Shown here piece by piece: positions 1-4,958 of a stretch of DNA of 14,233 nucleotides. The stretch lies in NCBI GenBank assembly GCA_964582705.1, contig CAZOTE010000052.1:1-14233 (forward strand), read 5' to 3'. Under the pieces are notes generated by a model. It saw nothing but the letters and a program-made list of their open reading frames with translations, was not told the origin of the DNA and searched no databases. Positions within the stretch are counted from its first letter, which is position 1. Each line of letters begins with the position of its first letter. The DNA comes from Alkalibacter sp964582705 (GTDB lineage: Bacteria; Bacillota; Clostridia; Eubacteriales; Alkalibacteraceae). The translations under genes were made by a program, and so were the position numbers.

Positions 1-45
1 TTAGAAAAAATGAAAGAGAAATACGAGAAAGCCAAAAAATCCTAA
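1..45 (+). CDS. 3' end of an unidentified gene (partial)
   Basis: An open frame enters from the left edge and closes with TAA at 43-45. Only 14 residues are visible, LEKMKEKYEKAKKS, a highly charged lysine-rich tail with helical character. It is followed 17 bases later by a hairpin terminator, as expected for the last gene of a + strand operon. The product cannot be named from this fragment. The frame assignment rests mainly on the nearby terminator. Confidence 0.5.
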   Translation, partial: LEKMKEKYEKAKKS

Positions 46-62
46 ATATTCAATAAAGAAAA

Positions 63-109
63 ACCAGCCACTACAAGCACTTACGCTTGAATGTGACTGG
101 TCTCTTTTT
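63..109. terminator. Bidirectional intrinsic terminator between convergent genes
   Basis: Arms accagccac (63-71) and gtgactggt (93-101) pair with one C/A mismatch. An inner stem caagc (74-78) with gcttg (85-89) continues the hairpin. On the + strand it runs into tctcttttt (101-109). On the minus strand it runs into TTTTTCTTTA. It can therefore end both the left-hand + gene and the minus-strand TRAP operon. Confidence 0.75.
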
Positions 110-145
110 GCTTCCGCTTGAAGCTGTTTACTTTGGTTTTTTTAT

Positions 146-784
146 TTAATCCCTAAGTGAACGCTTCTTTGGATAGCCTCTTTTGACTGCGCAGTAAAAA
201 GAGTAGATCATAAGCACAAGTGCCAACAAAAGTCCGGGAACTATGCCTGCAAGAAAAAGCTTGCTGACAGATGCCACTCCTCCGGCAGCCATTGCGTAAA
301 TGATCATGTTATGGCTTGGAGGGATCATAAGACCCTGTTGGGCGCTTGTTATAGTGATGTTTGTTGCAAATTCTTCGTCGTAGCCTTGTTTTTTCATCAT
401 GGGAATAAGGACCGTTCCTAAGGAAGAGATGTCAGCAAGAGGTGAACCTGAGATGCCGCCAAAAAAGGTGCTGGCTGAGATATTTACCATGGCCATGCCT
501 CCGCGAACCCAGCCAATAAGAGCCTCCACAAACTCTATTATTTTTTCAGACAAGCTGCCGTCTGAGAGAACTTCACCGGCTATTATGAAAAGGGGTATCG
601 CAAGCATGCCATAGGAGCGGATGGTCGCAAGGCCTCGGGTGATTATGATGGAAAGGGGCAGGCCCAGATAAAGCATTGTACAAGCGCTTGCTATAAGTAT
701 CGAAAACATTATTTCCATTCGCATGAAAAGCAAAAATAAAAAAATGCCTAAGAGCATCAATATGCCAATGGTTTGAGTATCCAT
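146..784 (-). CDS. dctM: TRAP transporter large permease DctM, half-length (N-terminal half only)
   Basis: This is the N-terminal half of the large membrane subunit of a TRAP (tripartite ATP-independent periplasmic) transporter, which in the family uses a sodium gradient to import organic or sugar acids. Family hallmarks are intact: LAIPLFIIAGEVLSDG (61-76), RGGMAMVN (94-101), FFGGISGSPLAD (107-118), the IPMMKKQGYDEEFA segment (127-140), IPPSHNMIIY (154-163) and KLFLAGIVPGLLL (175-187). It is very hydrophobic throughout. The usual length is about 425 residues; this one stops at 212, right after the KRGYP motif that joins the two structural repeats. No remnant of the second half is found in the 145 bases downstream. 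It starts with a TAATG overlap with dctQ and has AAGGAGG upstream. It is either a deletion product, and so probably non-functional, or a half-size permease. Family identity is certain; function is not. Confidence 0.85.
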   Translation of the reverse strand: MDTQTIGILMLLGIFLFLLFMRMEIMFSILIASACTMLYLGLPLSIIITRGLATIRSYGMLAIPLFIIAGEVLSDGSLSEKIIEFVEALIGWVRGGMAMVNISASTFFGGISGSPLADISSLGTVLIPMMKKQGYDEEFATNITITSAQQGLMIPPSHNMIIYAMAAGGVASVSKLFLAGIVPGLLLALVLMIYSFYCAVKRGYPKKRSLRD

Positions 785-1275
785 TATCTTGCCTCCTTGT
801 AATCTGTTCGGTATTTGAACTTCTTGTAGTACTTTTCAAACTTGGCGATTAAGAACAGGCCGTAGCCTGCAGGCATCGCAGCATATGCAAAAGCCTCTGA
901 GATCTTTAGCCCCATATACTTTATATCGACAGTATTTTTTGTAGCTATGACGGCGTAATAGAGCATTATTGCAGATATGGCTATGATTAAGATGTCGTAT
1001 ATCACTTCTTGGACAGATATAAACTTTTTTGATACGAACTTGTCGATAATGGTGATTTTGATGTGTAGGTCGTTTCTAAGGGCATCGGCGCCGCTTAACA
1101 TTCCCAGCCATAAAAGGGCAAACAAAACGAGCTCTTCCCCCCATATGGGAGTTTTATTAAGCAAATACCGTCCGAATACTACAGCCCACATAACTATGAA
1201 TATGACTAAAAGCAAGATTCGACATATTACGTTGATTGCTTTAAAAAGATTGTCGATTCCCTTTTCTAAAGACAT
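784..1275 (-). CDS. dctQ: TRAP transporter small permease DctQ
   Basis: Small membrane subunit of the TRAP transporter, 163 residues, which is normal for the family. Four hydrophobic segments are visible at about 14-35, 48-66, 88-110 and 126-146. The family signature FGRYLLNKTPIWGEEL (34-49) is followed by the usual ALLWLGMLSGADALRNDLHI (53-72). In known systems DctQ packs against DctM and helps dock the binding protein. The ATG at 1273-1275 is chosen because AAGGAGG (1285-1291) lies 9 bases upstream; the other ATG at 1278-1280 is out of frame and stops at once. The stop overlaps the dctM start by one base (TAATG), which implies translational coupling. Confidence 0.92.
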   Translation of the reverse strand: MSLEKGIDNLFKAINVICRILLLVIFIVMWAVVFGRYLLNKTPIWGEELVLFALLWLGMLSGADALRNDLHIKITIIDKFVSKKFISVQEVIYDILIIAISAIMLYYAVIATKNTVDIKYMGLKISEAFAYAAMPAGYGLFLIAKFEKYYKKFKYRTDYKEAR

Positions 1276-1301
1276 GGCATATCGCCTCCTTGGTTTAAAA
1301 A

Positions 1302-1335
1302 TTTTTGCCCTGCACCTGGTAAGCGCAAGGCAAAA
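1302..1335 (-). other. Intercistronic hairpin between dctP and dctQ
   Basis: Read on the minus strand, TTTGCCTTGCGC pairs with GTGCAGGGCAAA around the loop TTACCAG. The 12-bp stem has two G-U wobbles and is followed shortly by a run of five T. It begins at the dctP stop codon. Such hairpins commonly terminate part of the transcripts or protect the 3' end of the binding-protein message, so that DctP is made in excess over the membrane subunits. The structure is seen; the role is inferred. Confidence 0.6.
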
Positions 1336-1338
1336 TAC

Positions 1339-2406
1339 TTATCTTAATGCACGTATTTCATCGACTACATTCAAGTAGTCAGCTGCGAACTTTTCATACA
1401 TGGGCTGAACCATTTCAAAGATTTCCTCTTTTTCAGAGTCCGTTAGTTCAATAATCTTTACTCCTTCGGCAATAAGCGTTGCCTTGATGTTTTCTTCATC
1501 AGTCTGGTTTTGCTCTCTGTTGTAATCGCTGGCTACTTTGGCAGCTTCTTTAAAGATTTCTTTTTCAGTATCGCTTAAGTCAGTCCAAAGTTTTTCGCTT
1601 ACTGCTAAAAACCCGCCTGCAAATATATGCCCATCTTCAAGTATGTATGGAGCAACTTCGTTTAAAAGGCTTGCCTGATATCCGGAATAAGGATTTTCTG
1701 CACCGTCGACAACGCCTGTAGACAAAGCTCCGTAAACCTCAGGCCATGCTATTGGAGTTGCAGATGCTCCAAATGCTTCTACAAGACCTACATAGATATC
1801 AGAAGGCTGTACCCGGATTTTTCTGCCTGCAAGGTCGTGATAAGAGTTCATATCCTTTGTGGTAAAGAAGTGTCTTGCCCCTTCTTCTATGTAGCCTAAA
1901 GCAACCAACCCCCAGCTTTGTGAATTGATGTCTTCTAAGACTTCCTGGCCAAGCTCAGAATCTGCAAATTTCCAGAAGTGGTCTCTATCAGCTATCATGT
2001 AAGGAAGGCCAAAGACGCTGCCTTTTTCATAACCGTAGTACCCAAGAAGCTCTAGCTGTCCTCTGGCCGAGTCGATTACTCCGTCTGAGAACATATCCCT
2101 TATATGGGTTCCACCTGTTTCGATCTCACCACTTAAATACTTTACGTGGGTAATCTTACCGCCGCTTAGCTCTTCGATGGTTTCGGCAAATTTGATCTGA
2201 GTTCTACCCATTATATGGTTTTCTCCCATTCTATCCGCCAGAGACAACTGCCTGCTTTTGACTTCTTCAAGGTTGTAGCTTCCTTCGTAGGCGCTTTGAT
2301 CACCGTTTCCTTCGCTATCGTTGTTTGAACCGCTGCAACCGGCCAATGTGGTAGTAAGCATCAGGCCAATCAGACCTAGTGCCAAGATTTTTTTACTGAT
2401 TTTCAT
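1339..2406 (-). CDS. dctP: TRAP transporter substrate-binding protein DctP (lipoprotein)
   Basis: Extracytoplasmic solute-binding subunit of the TRAP system, 355 residues, the usual length. The N terminus is a lipoprotein signal peptide: basic MKISKK, a hydrophobic core and the lipobox LAGC (21-24), so the mature protein is anchored through Cys24, followed by an acidic, glycine/serine/asparagine-rich linker. The DctP family arginine that normally contacts the ligand carboxylate is visible in GRKIRVQ (194-200, Arg198). The WPEVYGALSTGVVDGAENP block (221-239) is also typical. An acidic sugar or organic acid is the expected ligand, but the sequence does not show which. The start has a GGGGAG-type ribosome binding site near 2415. 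It is the first gene of the minus-strand operon and faces a divergent AraC regulator. Confidence 0.93.
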   Translation of the reverse strand: MKISKKILALGLIGLMLTTTLAGCSGSNNDSEGNGDQSAYEGSYNLEEVKSRQLSLADRMGENHIMGRTQIKFAETIEELSGGKITHVKYLSGEIETGGTHIRDMFSDGVIDSARGQLELLGYYGYEKGSVFGLPYMIADRDHFWKFADSELGQEVLEDINSQSWGLVALGYIEEGARHFFTTKDMNSYHDLAGRKIRVQPSDIYVGLVEAFGASATPIAWPEVYGALSTGVVDGAENPYSGYQASLLNEVAPYILEDGHIFAGGFLAVSEKLWTDLSDTEKEIFKEAAKVASDYNREQNQTDEENIKATLIAEGVKIIELTDSEKEEIFEMVQPMYEKFAADYLNVVDEIRALR

Positions 2407-2428
2407 GTTTTTTTCTCCCCTTTATATG

Positions 2429-2442
2429 TGTAATCGAGTTCA
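2429..2442. promoter_or_regulatory. cre-like site downstream of the dctP promoter
   Basis: The 14-mer TGTAATCGAGTTCA matches the CcpA cre consensus TGWAANCGNTNWCA with one mismatch (G for T at position 10). It begins about where dctP transcription should start, 8 bases past the -10, a position where CcpA blocks initiation or early elongation. Binding is inferred from sequence only. Confidence 0.5.
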
Positions 2443-2450
2443 TGTTTATG

Positions 2451-2479
2451 ATTATAGTACGGAGAAGGAAGAGAATCAT
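2451..2479 (-). promoter_or_regulatory. dctPQM promoter with a good -10 and poor -35
   Basis: On the minus strand a perfect TATAAT lies at 2456-2451. At 17-base spacing the -35 position (2479-2474) reads ATGATT, a poor match. A weak -35 overlapped by a repeat half-site is typical of promoters that need an AraC-type activator. Confidence 0.55.
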
Positions 2480-2506
2480 TGCAAAAACAGCTTAGAACAT
2501 TGCAAA
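2477..2506. promoter_or_regulatory. Two direct-repeat half-sites, probable AraC-type operator
   Basis: The 9-mer cattgcaaa occurs at 2477-2485 and exactly again at 2498-2506, a 21-bp period (two helical turns). On the strand transcribing dctP it reads TTTGCAATG twice, with the proximal copy overlapping the -35. This is the usual geometry for a dimeric AraC-family activator. The adjacent gene at 2627 is the likely binding protein. Confidence 0.6.
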
Positions 2507-2516
2507 TATTGACTTT

Positions 2517-2545
2517 TTGACAGAGAGAATATATTCTGTTATATG
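2517..2545 (+). promoter_or_regulatory. Promoter of the cupin AraC regulator, with an internal palindrome
   Basis: A perfect TTGACA (2517-2522) is followed after 17 bases by TATATG (2540-2545), a 4/6 match to the -10 consensus. Between them lies the perfect 12-bp palindrome AGAATATATTCT (2526-2537), which could be a repressor operator. A second, shorter inverted repeat, tagaga-tt-tctcta (2594-2607), sits in the leader. Confidence 0.55.
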
Positions 2546-2626
2546 AAACGATATTTTGAATAGAGGAATAATAGGACTGAAATACATAGAATATAGAGAT
2601 TTCTCTAGAAAGGTCGAAATAAAAAC

Positions 2627-3514
2627 ATGAATAACCCACAAGAATTTCCATTTTACAATAAGCCTATTCCTAAGATACATGTGGAGGAAGGTTTGAATTT
2701 GCTGTATTTTTCTGATGAAAAGCCGGGCAGCTTCTTTCTCCACAGTCACGACTTTATAGAGGTTATGTTCGTGCTTGATGGCAAAATATCCATATCTGCA
2801 GAAGGTGCAAGGTATCCGGTGGACAAAGGAAGCATTGTCATCGTGCCCAAGGGGCTTTTACACTGCACGATCGTAGAAGAGCAGAGCTTAAAGTATGAAC
2901 GATTCGTGCTGCATATAGACCCAAAATACATAGAGAGCATAATCGGAAATTACAAGATAGAGTCAAATCGTTTTGATTTTTTAAATGAACCCTGTGTCCG
3001 GGAGTGCAGTCAAGAGAGCAGATGGAGGCTTAGGGGTCTATTGGATAGGATTTTTTATGCCGGCGAGCGCACTGGAGAAGTGGGGCGAGCCCTTATCCAG
3101 TGCCATACGATGGAGCTTATGATAACTTTTTTAGATATCATGAACAGGGACAAAAGATCAAAGCTGGCAATGAAAAACCCAGAGGTAGGACAGATAATAG
3201 AGTTTATAAACAAAAACTTTACGGACCCAGCTCTGGATATGACAAACATAACGTCTCAGGTGTATCTCAGCCCTGGGTATATAGCCAGGCTGTTTAAGGA
3301 GTATACGGGAACGACCATATATAATTTTCTTATGCAAAAGAGGCTTGAGCATGCCAAAGAGCTTATCAAAGATGGCTGGATGGTCACACATGCTTGCATG
3401 GAATGTGGGTTTACCGATTACACTTCATTTTTGAAGGCATTTAAAAAGGCTTATAAAATGACGCCTAAAGACTACCAAAAAGAGCATACGTCCAAGAACA
3501 CCACAGAAAATTAA
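2627..3514 (+). CDS. AraC-family transcriptional regulator with N-terminal cupin domain
   Basis: A DNA-binding transcription regulator of 295 residues. The N-terminal part is a cupin sugar-sensing fold: HSHDFIEVMFVLDGKI (39-54) with His39, His41 and Glu45, then the VDKGSIVIVPKGLLHC strand (65-80) with His79. The C-terminal part is a double helix-turn-helix of AraC type, first motif about 203-229 and second about 252-280 (CGFTDYTSFLKAFKKAYKMTPKDYQ). The ATG at 2627 gives a natural N terminus, although the AAAGG ribosome binding site (2609-2613) is weak and 13 bases away. It is divergent from dctP with paired half-sites between them, so it most likely activates the TRAP operon in response to the imported compound. 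The effector is unknown. Confidence 0.92.
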   Translation: MNNPQEFPFYNKPIPKIHVEEGLNLLYFSDEKPGSFFLHSHDFIEVMFVLDGKISISAEGARYPVDKGSIVIVPKGLLHCTIVEEQSLKYERFVLHIDPKYIESIIGNYKIESNRFDFLNEPCVRECSQESRWRLRGLLDRIFYAGERTGEVGRALIQCHTMELMITFLDIMNRDKRSKLAMKNPEVGQIIEFINKNFTDPALDMTNITSQVYLSPGYIARLFKEYTGTTIYNFLMQKRLEHAKELIKDGWMVTHACMECGFTDYTSFLKAFKKAYKMTPKDYQKEHTSKNTTEN

Positions 3515-3532
3515 ATTTCCGTGGTGTTTTTA
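3497..3532 (+). terminator. Terminator overlapping the 3' end of the cupin AraC gene
   Basis: AACACCAC (3497-3504) pairs with GTGGTGTT (3521-3528). After one mismatch the stem continues as GAAA with TTTC. It runs into a T tract at 3527-3531. The gene's TAA stop (3512-3514) lies in the loop, so the left arm is coding sequence. On the minus strand the T run is weak (TTCTT), so termination of the convergent regulator here would be less efficient. Confidence 0.75.
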
Positions 3533-3541
3533 GTCTTTGGA

Positions 3542-4777
3542 TCAATTAGATGCCTCCTTTGCATATTGTGACGGTGTCATTTGAGTCATCTTTTTAAAGA
3601 CCCTGGTGAAGTAGTTTAGATCGTTAAAGCCTACTATAAAAGCGACGTCTGTAATTGACATGTCATTTTGTTCAAGCAGAAGCTTGGCTTCTTTAACCCT
3701 CTGCAGGTTTATATATTCAGTAACGGTATGTCCTGTTTCTGCCTTGAACTTTCTCGAAAGGTGAGAAGGGTTCGCCGGTATGGTGTCGGCTATTGCAGTC
3801 AGATTAAGACTGCTTTCAAGGTTTAAGTTTATATAGTCTATAGCTTGCCTTACAATGGGGCTGTAGCCAGAGGTCGCATGGCTTTGCACCAGCTCGCAGT
3901 ATTCAATAGGTATGATCTCGGAGAGCTTCTTTAAAAAAGGCAGATTTGGGGCCTTTTCTATCATGATCGCAAACTTTTCAGACAGGTTGTGAATGTATAT
4001 TGGGTTGACTCCCCCCTTTCTGGCTGCCGTGCGGCAAAGTGTGTTTAAAACAAACAGCAGGTTCTTAAATGAGCGGGTAGGGTCGTTTGGGATCCTGTCT
4101 GGAATCGAGAAGAAAATTGCTGATTTTTTATTTAAGTCTTTTAGCTTTTCTAGATCCCCCATGGTGATTATGTCAAGGAATCTCTTTTCATGTTCGTATC
4201 GTGCTTCTACTATGGTATTATTTTCTTCGACTTTATCCTTCAGTGCCTCTACGGTTTTAAATGGTGTTGAAATATCAGTTATTGCAACCTTTGGAGGAGA
4301 TGCTTCTATAGCAGTCATGTTGGAAACTATATGGGAAAGTGCATTTGTATCGTTGTTGCTAAGTACTGATAGGGATTGATAAAATTGCCGAAGGGTGTTT
4401 CTTTCGCTAACAGGAAATTTGTTTTTATATATTACGTCGCTTATAAAGCTTAAATCGGGAATCAAAGATAGAAAAGGGCCGACAACTAAAAAACCGATCA
4501 AGCGGCTTTGGTGATAATAGCCCGAAGCGATGTATTCCAAGCGAAATGAGTTTATGTAATAACAGCAGATATCTTTTTCGGCCATGATAGCTCTTTTCAT
4601 ATGCTTCATGTCATTTTTATCCAAAGAAAGGGTGGAGGGCGTAGCCCCTCCTATTCGGAAAGCGGAAAGCTCAAAATCCATGTCATAAAAACGGACATCG
4701 ATCTTAGTTACTAAATGCAGTGAATTTACTAGTGCCTGTAAGGAAGTGCTCAAGCTATTGTCTTTAATTTCCATCAT
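3542..4777 (-). CDS. AraC-family transcriptional regulator with large N-terminal sensor region
   Basis: A transcription regulator of 411 residues. The C-terminal third (about 306-411) is an AraC DNA-binding domain with two helix-turn-helix motifs (about 322-348 and 375-402; the second contains DVAFIVGFNDLNYFTRVFKKM). The N-terminal two thirds are not a cupin. The first 150 residues contain a YIASGYYHQSRLIGFLVVGPFLS segment that recalls PocR-type sensor domains, but the assignment is tentative. The middle part, FKNLLFVLNTLCRTAARKGG (238-257), is a pattern seen in many clostridial regulators of sugar-hydrolase operons. Translation begins at one of two adjacent ATGs (4777 or 4774); AGGTG at 4784-4780 favours the second. 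It is divergent from GH2/GH3, which it probably controls. Confidence 0.9.
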   Translation of the reverse strand: MMEIKDNSLSTSLQALVNSLHLVTKIDVRFYDMDFELSAFRIGGATPSTLSLDKNDMKHMKRAIMAEKDICCYYINSFRLEYIASGYYHQSRLIGFLVVGPFLSLIPDLSFISDVIYKNKFPVSERNTLRQFYQSLSVLSNNDTNALSHIVSNMTAIEASPPKVAITDISTPFKTVEALKDKVEENNTIVEARYEHEKRFLDIITMGDLEKLKDLNKKSAIFFSIPDRIPNDPTRSFKNLLFVLNTLCRTAARKGGVNPIYIHNLSEKFAIMIEKAPNLPFLKKLSEIIPIEYCELVQSHATSGYSPIVRQAIDYINLNLESSLNLTAIADTIPANPSHLSRKFKAETGHTVTEYINLQRVKEAKLLLEQNDMSITDVAFIVGFNDLNYFTRVFKKMTQMTPSQYAKEASN

Positions 4778-4799
4778 ATCACCTGATTTCTTTTCTTAA

Positions 4800-4828
4800 T
4801 TAATACCATAAAATATCTATAAATGCAA
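4800..4828 (-). promoter_or_regulatory. Possible promoter of the 411-residue AraC regulator
   Basis: On the minus strand TTGCAT (4828-4823) and TATTAA (4805-4800) are 17 bases apart. Both hexamers are only partial matches to consensus (3/6 and 4/6). The -35 overlaps the distal GCAATA half-site at 4825-4830, which would allow the regulator to control its own gene. Confidence 0.35.
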
Positions 4829-4851
4829 TACGGATGCTATTTTCGGCAATA
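4825..4851. promoter_or_regulatory. GCAATA direct repeat at 21-bp spacing, possible AraC operator
   Basis: GCAATA occurs at 4825-4830 and 4846-4851, again 21 bp apart and in the same orientation relative to the downstream promoter as the TTTGCAATG pair before dctP. The proximal copy ends a few bases upstream of the GH2 -35 position. Only six bases repeat, so chance is not excluded. Confidence 0.4.
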
Positions 4852-4857
4852 TTGTAT

Positions 4858-4886
4858 GATAAATGATAATTGGGATGTAATATAAT
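4858..4886 (+). promoter_or_regulatory. Promoter of the GH2-GH3 operon
   Basis: A perfect TATAAT is at 4881-4886. At 17-base spacing the -35 position (4858-4863) reads GATAAA, a poor match, so an activator is probably needed. Transcription would begin near 4893, about 66 bases before the GH2 start. Confidence 0.5.
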
Positions 4887-4897
4887 AACCATAAAGA

Positions 4898-4911
4898 TGC
4901 AACCGCTTACA
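4898..4911. promoter_or_regulatory. cre-like site in the GH2 leader
   Basis: TGCAACCGCTTACA fits the CcpA cre consensus TGWAANCGNTNWCA with one mismatch (C at position 3). It lies at about +6 to +19, just downstream of the TATAAT, so carbon catabolite repression of the GH2-GH3 operon is likely. CcpA itself is not in the window. Confidence 0.6.
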
Positions 4912-4937
4912 GTCGCCTGGCGACAGGGCATAAGCGG
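4903..4937 (+). other. Stable 5' leader hairpin of the GH2 message
   Basis: CCGCTTA (4903-4909) pairs perfectly with TAAGCGG (4931-4937). Inside, GTCGC (4912-4916) pairs with GCGAC (4920-4924) around the loop CTG, with an internal loop CA/AGGGCA between the stems. It starts about 10 nt after the predicted transcript start and ends before the AAAGGAG ribosome binding site (4945-4951), so it leaves that site free. It may protect the 5' end or be regulatory. Its left arm is part of the cre-like site. Confidence 0.6.
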
Positions 4938-4958
4938 CAATATCAAAGGAGTGGTAAA

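Noticed and set aside
573..839. Minus-strand open frame overlapping dctM and dctQ
   Set aside because: It lies across the dctM start and the dctQ end in another frame, is rich in His and Arg with no family pattern, and has no ribosome binding site; both real genes have strong family motifs.
2403..2749. Minus-strand open frames in the dctP/AraC intergenic region
   Set aside because: They run through promoter elements, repeats and the start of the AraC gene; their products are Cys/Tyr/Phe-rich translations of AT-rich DNA without family motifs.
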